Program-made: the position numbers and the translations under genes | The notes under the pieces: model-generated | The model's input: only the letters and a program-made list of their open reading frames with translations | Told to the model about the DNA's origin: nothing | Databases searched by the model: none | Part shown: in pieces, positions 1 through 7,610 of the stretch | Position numbering within the stretch: the stretch's first letter is position 1 | How the letters are laid out: each line of letters begins with the position of its first letter | Source of the DNA: Chloroflexota bacterium | Lineage (GTDB): Bacteria > Chloroflexota > Dehalococcoidia > JACPQK01 | Length of the DNA: 64,000 nt | Direction: 5' to 3' | Assembly (NCBI GenBank): GCA_016190505.1 | Contig: JACPQM010000047.1 | Span: 25,884 to 89,883, forward strand

Positions 1-256
1 AGACGTCAGGGTCGGCCATGCCGACAACCGCATGGAGAGGCCGACCTCCTCGGGTGAAGCCCAGAAACAGAGCGCTATGCCCTCGCGGGTCATCCGGATA
101 GTCCTCCAAGAGTTCCACTGTCCCGGAGCCAAAAGCCTGTTCAACCTCTGCCATGGAGATGGCATCCGCTTCCCGTTCGCGTTCCGCATGCCCGGTTAGC
201 CGATAGGCGCCTTCAACTATGGACCTTCTAACCCTGTCGGTATCAGCTTGGTCCAC
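1..256 (-). CDS. DUF4258 domain protein (partial, 3' end beyond window)
   Basis: The minus-strand frame reads through the left edge and shows the DUF4258 pattern: an early HAERE segment, a central SMAEVEQAF helix, then LFLGFTRGGRPLH and a following hydrophobic strand. DUF4258 proteins are small RelE/BrnT-like folds commonly found in toxin-antitoxin contexts; the biochemical role is not established. A GTG at 254-256 is the best visible start because no ATG lies upstream in frame; I see no strong ribosome site. A broken HicB-like antitoxin lies just upstream on the same strand, so the two may have been one stability module. The missing 3' end prevents a length comparison. Confidence 0.6.
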   Translation of the reverse strand, partial: MDQADTDRVRRSIVEGAYRLTGHAEREREADAISMAEVEQAFGSGTVELLEDYPDDPRGHSALFLGFTRGGRPLHAVVGMADPDV

Positions 257-337
257 AGCTAGTGTAGGTCCCTTAGCAGGTGGTATTGAAGCTGCTTGGC
301 GAAGTGCGAGACGTTGCGGCTAACGCGCAACCCAAGC

Positions 338-571
338 TCACGCCTGAACAGCGACATACTCGGCAAGGGACTCCGATGGGGGAATGGGCAGGCCGTCCTC
401 CCGCGGTCCCCGGATGTGCAACTGAATGGCCTCATGCATCCGCTTTTCTGCCTCTTCCACGGACTTGCCGCTAGCCACGCATCCGGGCAGTGTCAGTGTT
501 CAAGGATATGACCCACCCTGAAGGGTGAGGTTGTTGTAGTTCAATAACGTGAAAAGTGACAGGCAGGGGTT
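338..571 (-). pseudogene. HicB-like antitoxin, frameshifted
   Basis: The C-terminal part reads LPGCVASGKSVEEAEKRM, then an EDGLPIP segment and a stop at 338-340. This is the HicB antitoxin core (LPGC strand followed by the EEA helix). The N-terminal strand (FHVIE, then GWVIS) lies in another frame just upstream, and the C-terminal frame has an in-frame TGA before LPGC. A single-base indel near 515-525 would rejoin the halves. I see no HicA toxin; a DUF4258 gene follows downstream instead. Alternatives are a genuine short antitoxin starting late, or an assembly error. Confidence 0.5.
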
Positions 572-639
572 CATCTGCAGGCCCAATCATTCTCAGAGCT
601 TGTGAAGAAATGGGCGCCGCAGGCTTGACCGACCGAACC

Positions 640-741
640 GTAGGGGCGCGATTTATCGCGCCCACGTCTGCCGGCGGGCACGCCATTATTTGCCCAGGCG
701 CAATGCCGTGCGCGGGGGGGCGCAATGAATTGCGCCCCTAC
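640..741. repeat. 102-bp element with GTAGGGGCGC / GCGCCCCTAC ends
   Basis: GTAGGGGCGC at 640-649 and its complement at 732-741 bound the element. Each end is itself a hairpin: arms 644-652/655-663 on the left and 717-726/729-738 on the right. It belongs to the window's GTAGGGGC palindrome family but encloses about 50 bp of unrelated sequence, like a tiny inverted-repeat element. It lies in the gene-free stretch 572-817, in which I see no coding sequence. Confidence 0.65.
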
Positions 742-817
742 AGGCGAGTGATTTCCTCACAGGCTCGCAGGAACGGTTTATGAAGCCGCTTGTGTTGTCA
801 ATCGCCACGACGCGGCA

Positions 818-1600
818 TCAGTTGCCCCCCCGCTCATCATGAGCCTCTTGGACAGAGAGGAGGAAGGCGTCTTTCTCGGACCACCTGTGAAGGTCCGACC
901 ACCTCCCGAGAATACTGACATCCTCGGGTCGCCAGCGGAAGTCTATGTCATTGAGCAAACTTATCTTGTGCCTTTGCCCATCTATGTCAACCCATTCTCT
1001 CACGACCCTGTTCACCACTGCCGACATCGCGGCTTCTTGTGAGGGCGACAAGGCCTCAACCAGGGTTTCTGGCCTTGAAACACCGACGATTCTGAGACTC
1101 AAGCGGTATTCCTTGCCCGACATTCCCTTGATCCTGGGCCGCTGCTCGTGGTCAATGCCCCTTTGCCGCAGGAAGGCGCTCACCTCTTCCGGAAACTCCG
1201 CCGGCTCATACGCCTTTGACGTGTATGCCAGGCCCGCGGTGCTATGCGCCGCGGCAGCCACGTCCAACAGGACAGAGCCAACTTCGTGGGGATCCCCTTC
1301 TTTCTCCAACCTGCCGCCCGCAACCACCACATGGAGACGCTTCGCTATCTGCTCTAGCATGAACCGTCTTTTCGGCGAATCGAGCACATCTACACCCTGC
1401 GAGGCGAGGTGGCGCAAAGTCTCGCCCAGGTCAGTTACTCTGACGCGTCCTCCAGCTAGCTCTTCTACGAAAACCTCCACCAGATCGTTGTCAGGATAGA
1501 GATAGGGAGTGACGATGCACAACCCCCTTTCGTAAGGCACGCACCGGAATGCGCCCTTCAGCTCTCCGATGGCCCTTTCCACAACCTGTTCACATTGCAT
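818..1600 (-). CDS. DUF1828/DUF1829-like protein
   Basis: This 260-residue soluble protein has the DUF1828 signature near its N-terminus: a hydrophobic strand, then RVTDLGETLRHLASQGVD and RRFMLEQIAKRL at roughly residues 53-88. The second half (about 140-250) looks like the associated DUF1829 region, rich in short strands. The family is found on phages, islands and near restriction or TA genes, and no reaction is established. There is no signal peptide or membrane segment. The ATG at 1600 lies 2 bases after the stop of a frameshifted upstream ORF, so the two were probably one operon. Neighbours are broken genes and comM fragments, which points to a mobile or decaying region. Confidence 0.65.
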   Translation of the reverse strand: MQCEQVVERAIGELKGAFRCVPYERGLCIVTPYLYPDNDLVEVFVEELAGGRVRVTDLGETLRHLASQGVDVLDSPKRRFMLEQIAKRLHVVVAGGRLEKEGDPHEVGSVLLDVAAAAHSTAGLAYTSKAYEPAEFPEEVSAFLRQRGIDHEQRPRIKGMSGKEYRLSLRIVGVSRPETLVEALSPSQEAAMSAVVNRVVREWVDIDGQRHKISLLNDIDFRWRPEDVSILGRWSDLHRWSEKDAFLLSVQEAHDERGGN

Positions 1601-1602
1601 GT

Positions 1603-2071
1603 TCAGACTCCTGTCATTCTCGGCTTCATAGGCACTGGTCGGAATGCCCCCTTGAAAACGATGTTACACTCGGGGCAGAACTGGTGAAATACGGCTTCTA
1701 TCGTGTTGCGCTGATGTCAGTTGGCGTGTAGGCGTGCCCGTCTGGGCAGACCTCGGACCACTCGTGCTTGTGGGTCTGGCACACCCACGTCTGCCCGTCG
1801 GTGCACTTGTTTGAGTGACTACCGTTCACGTCCAACGCCTTGACGCGATGCACCTGGCTGAGCAGCAGGTTCATGCTGTACTTCGCGAAGACAACTCAGT
1901 GTTCACGGTAATTCGTAGCTCAAGGCGGCCTGACCAGGAGCACCTTACGGGCAACGTCGCCTCAGCCCACGAGTCGCTGCCTTTTGCCGACCAGCGCACA
2001 TCTTCGTCAATCTCCTTCGGCAATGCGAGGATCCTGGCGCAGTCGGCCTGAGTTATCTTGAATACGGCCAA
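1603..2071 (-). pseudogene. small Cys/His-containing protein, two frameshifts (operon partner of the DUF1828 gene)
   Basis: Three consecutive frames give one plausible protein. ATG at 2071 opens MAVFKITQADC and continues to about 1880. A shifted frame then reads SMNLLLSQVHRVKALDVNGS, with HKHEWSEVCPDGHAY further on, to about 1690. A third frame reads AVFHQFCPECNIVF and stops at 1603-1605. The join points lie near 1875 and 1690. From memory it resembles DUF6978-type proteins that often neighbour DUF1828 genes, but I am not sure of that. The stop lies 2 bases before the DUF1828 start. Two breaks could be decay or sequencing error. Confidence 0.45.
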
Positions 2072-2219
2072 ACGATCAGACCACCAATGACGCCGCCTAC
2101 GACGTGTTTTATTAGCTATTCTAGCGTAGAAAGCCCACCGATGTTGATGGTGGTGATGCTACACTGCGCGACCGCCGGATGATCACGCGGTCCACTTGTG
2201 AGCCCCGACCCCGATGGTC

Positions 2220-2466
2220 TTGCTCCATGGCTGCCCGCAGCAGCGCCCAGCCCCCAGTGCCCAGTCCCGAGTCCCTGACCCCAGTCCCTGGGCGGGGACA
2301 CCATCAGCTTCTCGTAGTCCACGCGGGGCACCTCGACGAACAGGTCAATGCGGTCCATGAGCGGCCCGCTGATGCGGTGCTGGTAGCGGGCCACCAGGCC
2401 CTGGGAGCAGGTGCAGGGCCGCGCCGGGTCGCCGTAGTAGCCACAGGGGCAGGGGTTCACCCGCAA
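2220..2466 (-). pseudogene. comM fragment (central part, internally deleted)
   Basis: On the minus strand, NPCPCGYYGD through to YEKLMVS (2296-2466) is nearly identical to the intact comM at 5067-6653. It then jumps over a G-rich spacer to a piece matching comM LLRAAME (about 2224-2250), skipping the region between. It has no AAA+ Walker motifs and no proper start, so it cannot be functional. It shows that a second comM copy, or part of one, once existed here. Confidence 0.75.
2247..2295. repeat. CAGTCCCTG/GGGACTGGG-type spacer repeat
   Basis: Loosely iterated units of CCCAGTCCC, GAGTCCCTG and CCCAGTCCC type occupy the deletion joint of the comM fragment. A closely similar repeat sits inside an MFS gene at 45592-45634. 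Confidence 0.5.
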
Positions 2467-2499
2467 TACGCAACAATCCTGCCCGGGGTTTTGCGGGAC

Positions 2500-2813
2500 C
2501 GCTTGAGGTGTCGTTCGTCACCTCCGCCTACAGTGCGCCTGCAAGCTTCTGGGAGACCATCAGGAAGGGCCACCTGTAGATTGGGGTAAAGCAGGCCAGT
2601 CTCACAAAGTACACCGGTACGGACCAGATGGCCGTCTCGCGGGAACAGAGGAGCGAGGGAGGCCCTGTGGCCGCTCTCCAAGGTCTAGCGACTCTGCCCT
2701 TGCTGGACTTCTCCCGCAGGCAACCGCAAGCCCACTTGGGCGCACGCCCCAGACTGGCTCCGGCCAGTCTCATCAATGCGTAAGGGCTGTTGGCTCATAG
2801 CGACAGTGTGGCC
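2500..2813. other. gene-free stretch
   Basis: Several short overlapping ORFs exist on both strands, but none shows a recognisable motif, ribosome site or family resemblance. I see no palindrome of the dispersed families here. It is probably degraded sequence between the comM fragment and the small charged ORF. Confidence 0.4.
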
Positions 2814-2966
2814 TCAACCGTCTTGCTTCTCGCGTTTCTCCTTCTCCTCTCTTCGCCGGCGTTCCTGCTCTTCCAGCTCCTTCTTGAGCTCGGCCAAGGC
2901 CTCCGCGTCCATTTTTAGGTAAAACTCCTTGTCGTCATCCATCGGTGACCTCTTCTCTACTCCCAT
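2814..2966 (-). CDS. small charged helical protein, unknown
   Basis: About 50 residues from an ATG at 2966, preceded by AAGGAG with about 7 bases of spacing. The start overlaps the last codons of the upstream 287-residue gene, typical of translational coupling. The C-terminal half is almost wholly Glu/Lys/Arg (LAELKKELEEQERRRREEK) and should form a charged helix or coiled coil. A second in-frame ATG at 2942 would give 42 residues. No family is recognised. Coupling to the two upstream membrane-linked genes suggests a small accessory protein, which is inference. Confidence 0.45.
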   Translation of the reverse strand: MGVEKRSPMDDDKEFYLKMDAEALAELKKELEEQERRRREEKEKREKQDG

Positions 2967-3820
2967 CGCCGGTCTCCTTTCTGTTGGTGATTCGATGGTC
3001 CTTTCGAAAAGACTGTAGACGCCCTCCACAAAGCATGTCCGTCTGAAACGTTGGCAGTCACGCGGACGCCCAAGCCTACGGGGCGATCGAGAGCTATCAG
3101 TTCCTTCTCTTGCACCGACTCGGAGGGTTCTATCCAATCGTGATCTCGAAGGATCGGCATAGTTGCAACGTGCGTCCAATGTACAGCATCCGTGAAGTAA
3201 ACGGGGGGACGCGAATCTGCCACGAAGACTTGAAGTGCACAGTACTCAATCTTCAAAACGAGACGCGTGAAGCCCAAGTTTCTAACCTCTACGCAAACTT
3301 TGATGTGATCTCCATCCTCAACGAACAGCAACTCCCCTCCAATGTGAACCGCGGCTTTGGGATTGAAGAGGCGACCCTTGACAAACTTGTAATATCCCCA
3401 TACTGCGGCTGCTACAATCGCAACTATCTCGACAAATGTCTTGACGATGTCAAGGACTGCAGCGAAGTCCGCTGCCATCGTGGCGGCTGCTGGGGGAGGA
3501 CTACTGCTGGGCAGTGGCGCAGCAGTCGCCGCAGAAGGAGGAGTAAGAACGGACTGAGCAGTCGCCATGAGCGCCGGTGACAGTTTGGATTCGGCCGTAG
3601 TTATGGTGGATGAGATGAGCGGTGACGTTGCTGTGGCAGGGCCGTGAGCAGTCGCAGCCGCAGGGGGCACTGAAGATGCTGATGTCGGAGTGGGTAATGA
3701 CTGTTGACAACCCATGGCGCCCAACGCGGCGAACGTTAAGGGCATTGCCACGGCCAACGAGAACCTGAGTCTCTGGCAGGTGGACGAGACGACAATCGTG
3801 AGTTGGGAGGCGGTGGACAT
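2957..3820 (-). CDS. exported/anchored protein with Ala-Pro-Ser-Thr-rich linker and one membrane helix, unknown
   Basis: The 287-residue product starts with a signal-like segment ending at Cys38 (AALGAMGC), which is lipobox-like although the -3 residue is not Leu. An Ala/Pro/Ser/Thr-rich low-complexity stretch follows (about 40-112), then a hydrophobic helix (about 118-140, VEIVAIVAAAVWGYY) and a compact beta-rich C-terminal domain. No family is recognised. The start ATG at 3820 directly follows the stop of the upstream gene, and the end overlaps the small charged ORF, so the three genes form a unit. Both larger products carry beta-rich C-terminal domains with GG/VHIGG and VVNVRHS-like strands, so they may be distantly related. 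Confidence 0.6.
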   Translation of the reverse strand: MSTASQLTIVVSSTCQRLRFSLAVAMPLTFAALGAMGCQQSLPTPTSASSVPPAAATAHGPATATSPLISSTITTAESKLSPALMATAQSVLTPPSAATAAPLPSSSPPPAAATMAADFAAVLDIVKTFVEIVAIVAAAVWGYYKFVKGRLFNPKAAVHIGGELLFVEDGDHIKVCVEVRNLGFTRLVLKIEYCALQVFVADSRPPVYFTDAVHWTHVATMPILRDHDWIEPSESVQEKELIALDRPVGLGVRVTANVSDGHALWRASTVFSKGPSNHQQKGDRRWE

Positions 3821-4510
3821 TCACTCGAACTCGCGACTAACCCCGCGCAGGAAGGGTGGAGCCTCATGTGGCCGCAACGGAGACATGTTCAACTGCTCAA
3901 GCCGCTTGCCTATGTTGGCCAATCTGAAACAGAAGTTCCGCCCTGCGGGATCATCTGAATGCCGGACATTGACTACTATTCTGAACTCTTCAAGTATCAA
4001 CTGTGTTTCCAAACGCCCACGACCAGGCAAACCCGTCCTGTAAGCCTCGGGGTCAAGGATGAAAGGTGACGCACCAGCTTCTTTCATGACGACCGCTACG
4101 GCGCGTTGGTCTTGCCTAGTTATGTCTATTCTCTTTGCGCGCCACAACAGCGAGCCATCATTCAGGATTCGCTCCATATCGCCTTGCGCGGCAGGAATGT
4201 TGTCGCTCCACAGCAACTCATGCACTTTCAACGGGAAAGTTTTCTCCCACCCACCACCCAGCCGATGGTAAACCTTGATTTGAATGGTTGTGTCGCGCGC
4301 AGCCGAAGAACGGGCGTCCAGCAACCACCTGGCCCACCTAGGCGCTTCTCGGCAACTAACGATCACGTTCCACTTCCGGTGGCCAAATTCATCGCCAGTC
4401 GAAGAACACGTTGCCGAAAGTCGCGGTCCGCTCATTCGCCTCGAAAGCAGTCTCCGTGCGATTTCGAACACGATGGGCGCCGCAACAGGCAGGACTACAG
4501 CAACATTCAT
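3821..4510 (-). CDS. membrane-anchored protein, unknown
   Basis: The 229-residue protein has one N-terminal hydrophobic helix (about 3-16, VAVVLPVAAPIVFEIA), then a basic stretch and a soluble alpha/beta domain. GAGGG lies 6 bases before the ATG. The stop at 3821-3823 abuts the ATG of the next gene at 3820. No conserved motif is recognised. The upstream side is a displaced comM tail at 4548-4603, so this gene pair was probably acquired together with, or inserted into, a comM duplication. Function unknown. Confidence 0.55.
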   Translation of the reverse strand: MNVAVVLPVAAPIVFEIARRLLSRRMSGPRLSATCSSTGDEFGHRKWNVIVSCREAPRWARWLLDARSSAARDTTIQIKVYHRLGGGWEKTFPLKVHELLWSDNIPAAQGDMERILNDGSLLWRAKRIDITRQDQRAVAVVMKEAGASPFILDPEAYRTGLPGRGRLETQLILEEFRIVVNVRHSDDPAGRNFCFRLANIGKRLEQLNMSPLRPHEAPPFLRGVSREFE

Positions 4511-4547
4511 CTGTCCCTCGCAGCCTCCACCGGTTGGCCCATCCCGC

Positions 4548-4603
4548 TACGCCAGCCCTCGTGGTCGGTACTGGTGCGCTTCCGCCAGGTGGGCGCTGGC
4601 GAT
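4548..4603 (-). pseudogene. displaced second copy of the comM 3' end
   Basis: Reads IASAHLAEAHQYRPRGLA then stop. The intact comM ends IASAHLAEALQYRPRGLV. Nucleotides match at most positions through the stop codon. The piece begins 6 bases after the DUF2283 stop, so the DUF4258/DUF2283 pair lies exactly between two copies of the comM terminus. Confidence 0.8.
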
Positions 4604-4609
4604 GGGGGG

Positions 4610-4831
4610 TCAAGTGGGCACCTTCTCCAGCGGCATATTCTCGATGCTGACATTGAGGAGCGATTCCAACCCCAGTCGATCGCTGGCGTCCAGAACTTCA
4701 ATTCCCACAATGTGACCGTTGCGGTCCAGGTCAACGGTAACACCTTCCTCCACATCCAGGCTGTCCACTGGCCTCGCATCTGTCAGTCGGATGTAGAGCG
4801 CATCAACTTCTTTGTCATATTCGATCTTCAT
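4610..4831 (-). CDS. DUF2283 domain protein
   Basis: 73 residues with the full DUF2283 pattern: KIEYDKEVDALYIRL, a central VEEGVTVDLDRNGHIVGIEVLDAS and a short C-terminal tail. DUF2283 proteins are small beta-rich proteins that are very often encoded beside DUF4258 genes and are suspected antitoxin-like partners; their activity is not established. The ATG at 4831 forms an ATGA overlap with the stop of the DUF4258 reading frame upstream, once that gene's frameshift is corrected. Downstream lies the displaced comM tail. Confidence 0.85.
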   Translation of the reverse strand: MKIEYDKEVDALYIRLTDARPVDSLDVEEGVTVDLDRNGHIVGIEVLDASDRLGLESLLNVSIENMPLEKVPT

Positions 4832-5065
4832 GACACTCCCTCGAACCTCCGCCTCGGAGTAACGGTGACGACGACCCGTTCCCTCTCTTCCTTAGTAGGT
4901 CACCCGGAGATACCGCCTCTTGACCTTCTTGTATGCATTGTAGCGTCCTTTGACGGTTGGTGCGACCTTCTGTGGAGCTTCTAAGACGGCCTGTATCTCG
5001 TCAAGACTAATCCCGTACACGCGCATTCTTCGCCGCGCGTGGCGAACGACGTATAGGGGCTTCAC
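4828..5065 (-). pseudogene. DUF4258 domain protein, single-base frameshift
   Basis: From GTG at 5065 the frame reads KPLYVVRHARRRMRVYG, ISLDEIQAVLEAP and RRYLRVTY, then stops at 4892-4894 (57 residues). Moving one base restores the expected final strand: VVVTVTPRRRFEGVS with TGA at 4828-4830. That stop overlaps the DUF2283 ATG as ATGA, the usual arrangement for the pair. An extra T near 4893 explains the break. The gene begins 1 base after the comM stop. Either the toxin-like partner is mutated or this is a consensus error. Confidence 0.75.
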
Positions 5066-5066
5066 C

Positions 5067-6653
5067 CTACACCAGCCCCCGTGGCCGGTACTGCAACGCC
5101 TCCGCCAGGTGGGCGCTGGCAATGGTGTCGGCGGCGGACGAGGCCTGCCTTGTCCGCATCCCTGGAGCGGACTCCGATACTTCGTTCGGAGAGCCTGCCG
5201 AAAGATCGGCGATGGTGCGGGCTACCTTGAGCACGCGGTGAAAGGCCCGCGCCGTAAGCTGCATGTGCTCCATGGCTGCCCGCAGCAACGCCTGGGCTGC
5301 GGGCTCCAGCCCGCAGGTGGCCCGCACCTCCACCGGGGTCATCTCCGCGTTGCAGGTCAGCCTGGTGCCCGCGAAACGCAGGCGCTGTCGCTCTCGGGCG
5401 GCCTCCACCCGGGCCTGGACCGCCTCGGACGGCTCGCTATTCGCGGACACCATGAGCTTCTCGTAGTCCACGCGGGGCACCTCAACGAACAGGTCTATGC
5501 GGTCCATGAGCGGGCCGCTGATGCGGTGCTGATAGCGGGCCACCAGGCCCTGGGAACAGGTGCAGGGCCGGGCCGTGTCCCCGTAGTAGCCACAGGGGCA
5601 GGGGTTCATGGCCGCCACCAGCATGAAGTTGGCGGGGAAGGTGAGGCTGCCCTGGGCGCGGCTGATGGTGACCACCTTGTCCTCCAGGGGCTGGCGCAGC
5701 ACCTCCAGCACCGTCGGTGGGAACTCGGGCAGCTCGTCCAGGAAGAGGACACCCCGGTGACTGAGGGTGACCTCGCCCGGCCCGGGCCAGCGCCCGCCAC
5801 CTACCAGCCCGGCGTGGGACGTGGTGTAGTGTGGGGCACGGAATGGCCGGCGGGTGATGAGCGGGGTGTCGCTGGACAACAGGCCCCTGACGCTGTAGAT
5901 CCTGGTCACCTCCAGCGCCTCCTCCGGTGTGATGTGGGGCAGTATGCCGGGCATGGAGCGGGCGAGGAGGGTCTTGCCACTTCCCGGTGGACCCGACATC
6001 AGCAGGTTGTGCCCTCCGGCGGCGGCCACCTCCATGGCCCGCTTGGCGTGCTCCTGCCCCACGATGTGCTTGAGGTCCACGCCGGTGGCAGGCGGGCTGA
6101 ACTTCAGGTCCGTGATGGGGGCGGCCCGGTAGGGCGGGATCGGGGCATCGTCCATGAGGTGGGCCGCTATTTGAGCCAACGAGCGTGCGGGTAGCACCTG
6201 TACGCCGTCAACTAGCGCCGCCTCCCGAGCATCGGCCTCGGGGACGAACACTCTGGCCAGCCCCAGCTCGCGGGCCACGCTCACCATGGGCAGGATGCCC
6301 TGGGTGTGCTTCAGGCTGCCGTCCAGGGACAGCTCGCCCAGGAACAGGGAGTCAGACACGTCGGCCACCACCTGCTCGGTGCTGAGCAGGACCGCGACGG
6401 CAATGGGCAAATCGTAGGCGGGGCCGGCCTTCTTCAGGTCCGCCGGCGCCAGATTCACCGTCACCCGCTTGTAGGGGAAGTTGGCCCCGCTGTTGCGGAC
6501 TGCGGCGCGCACCCTCTCGCCGGCCTCCGTGACGGCGGCGTCGGGGAGGCCCACAATGGTGACGTGGGCCAGTCCCGGCGAGACGTCAACCTCGACTTCG
6601 ACCAGCGCCCCGTCCAGGCCCACGATGCCCGCCGTTTTCACCTTGCCCAACAT
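5067..6653 (-). CDS. comM: YifB/ComM family Mg-chelatase-like AAA+ ATPase
   Basis: The 528-residue protein has three family domains. An N-terminal ChlI-type domain covers about 20-150. A Mg-chelatase AAA+ module follows, with Walker A GPPGSGKT near residue 220, a LFLDELPEF Walker B and AMNPCPCGYYGD. The C-terminal domain contains CNAEMTP. ComM is a hexameric helicase that promotes branch migration during natural transformation. Close to the C-terminus an unusual insert of about 23 residues (SPNEVSESAPG through SSAAD) precedes IASAHLAEALQYRPR. A second copy of this terminus lies at 4548-4603 and a central fragment at 2220-2466. An extended -10 box ends 9 bases before the ATG. Confidence 0.93.
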   Translation of the reverse strand: MLGKVKTAGIVGLDGALVEVEVDVSPGLAHVTIVGLPDAAVTEAGERVRAAVRNSGANFPYKRVTVNLAPADLKKAGPAYDLPIAVAVLLSTEQVVADVSDSLFLGELSLDGSLKHTQGILPMVSVARELGLARVFVPEADAREAALVDGVQVLPARSLAQIAAHLMDDAPIPPYRAAPITDLKFSPPATGVDLKHIVGQEHAKRAMEVAAAGGHNLLMSGPPGSGKTLLARSMPGILPHITPEEALEVTRIYSVRGLLSSDTPLITRRPFRAPHYTTSHAGLVGGGRWPGPGEVTLSHRGVLFLDELPEFPPTVLEVLRQPLEDKVVTISRAQGSLTFPANFMLVAAMNPCPCGYYGDTARPCTCSQGLVARYQHRISGPLMDRIDLFVEVPRVDYEKLMVSANSEPSEAVQARVEAARERQRLRFAGTRLTCNAEMTPVEVRATCGLEPAAQALLRAAMEHMQLTARAFHRVLKVARTIADLSAGSPNEVSESAPGMRTRQASSAADTIASAHLAEALQYRPRGLV

Positions 6654-6662
6654 GGCGGCCCC

Positions 6663-6693
6663 ATTGTAGCACCACGGAAGGCGGTGCTACCAT
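6663..6693. promoter_or_regulatory. divergent comM/lgt promoter with shared inverted repeat
   Basis: GTAGCACC (6666-6673) and GGTGCTAC (6683-6690) form an inverted repeat. Each arm carries an extended -10 on its outgoing strand: TGCTACAAT toward comM (6663-6671) and TGCTACCAT toward lgt (6685-6693). The comM box lies 9 bases from its start codon. Confidence 0.5.
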
Positions 6694-6719
6694 GAGGAAG
6701 ACTTTGACGTTGGGGGTGA

Positions 6720-7547
6720 GTGGTGATCACGATCGGGCTTGACCCCATAATCTTCCGCGTAGGCTCGTTCACGGTGGCCTGGCACGGGGTGTTCACCGCC
6801 GTGGCGGTGTTCGTGGGGGTGTACGTGGCTGCCCGGCTAGCCAGGCGGGTTGCCCTGGTGCCGGAGGTGGTCTACTCCGTGGCGCTGTGGGCAGTGCCCG
6901 GCGGGGTGGTGGGCGCCCGCCTGTTCCACGTTATTGACTACTGGAGCTTCTACGCCGCCAACCCCGTCCAGATACTGGCCATCAACGAAGGTGGCCTGGC
7001 CATATGGGGGGCCGTCATCGGCGGCACCGTGGCTGGCATCCTCTACGCCTGGCTCCGGCGCCTGCCCGTGGGGCGCCTCATGGACCTGGCCTCCCTGGGC
7101 ATCATCCTGGCGCAGGCCACGGGCCGCATCGGCGACATCATCAACGGCGAGCACTTCGCCAGGGAAAGCGGTCTGCCCTGGGCCGTGGTCTACACCCACC
7201 CCAACAGTCCCAGCTTCGGGCGAGCGCCCCAGCACCCGGCGGTGGCCTACGAGCTGGTCATGGACCTGGCCATCTTCGGCGTACTGTGGGTGCTCTGGCG
7301 CCGGCTGCGCCCAGACGGCGCCCTGATGCTGGTATACTTCTCGCTATATGCGCTGGGGCGGTTCTTGGTATCCTTTCTGCGCGAGGAGAAGGTGGTGCTG
7401 CTCGGGATGCAGCAGGCCCAGGTGGTGTCCCTGCTCATCCTGGCCGTGACCCTGCCCACGCTGGGTTACCTGATGCAGAGGGAACGACGCCGTCTGCGTG
7501 CTGCTGGCGGTCCCGGCGCCGGCGATGCCCCCCAAGCTGTGGGTTAA
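6720..7547 (+). CDS. lgt: prolipoprotein diacylglyceryl transferase
   Basis: The 275-residue polytopic membrane enzyme transfers diacylglycerol from phosphatidylglycerol to the lipobox Cys of prelipoproteins. The diagnostic segment GRIGDIINGEHFARESGLPW is present, as are the preceding GGLAIWGAVIGG and the later HPAVAYELVMD. About seven hydrophobic helices are visible. Translation starts at one of two adjacent GTG codons (6720). Substrates are visible in this window, for example the collagen-like cytochrome lipoprotein at 52822-53856. It is divergent from comM and followed by a hairpin terminator. Confidence 0.93.
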   Translation: MVITIGLDPIIFRVGSFTVAWHGVFTAVAVFVGVYVAARLARRVALVPEVVYSVALWAVPGGVVGARLFHVIDYWSFYAANPVQILAINEGGLAIWGAVIGGTVAGILYAWLRRLPVGRLMDLASLGIILAQATGRIGDIINGEHFARESGLPWAVVYTHPNSPSFGRAPQHPAVAYELVMDLAIFGVLWVLWRRLRPDGALMLVYFSLYALGRFLVSFLREEKVVLLGMQQAQVVSLLILAVTLPTLGYLMQRERRRLRAAGGPGAGDAPQAVG

Positions 7548-7556
7548 AACACGGAG

Positions 7557-7585
7557 ACGGGGGGGCGTGACGCCCCCCGTTCTCC
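7557..7585 (+). terminator. hairpin after lgt
   Basis: ACGGGGGGGCG (7557-7567) pairs with CGCCCCCCGT (7571-7580) across a TGA loop. TCTCC follows, not a clean T run. It sits 10 bases after the lgt stop and faces the end of a convergent gene. Confidence 0.55.
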
Positions 7586-7610
7586 TCCCGTTGGCAAGTA
7601 ACCGGACTGG

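Noticed and set aside
640..741. A CRISPR-like or tRNA-like structure
   Set aside because: There are only two hairpins of different sequence, no regular spacers, and no acceptor stem or anticodon arm.
2457..2776. Two overlapping minus-strand ORFs (74 and 82 codons)
   Set aside because: No motif, ribosome site or resemblance; they occupy different frames of the same bases.
4106..4984. A 292-codon plus-strand frame
   Set aside because: It covers DUF2283, the comM tail and the unknown membrane gene in antisense; no motif.
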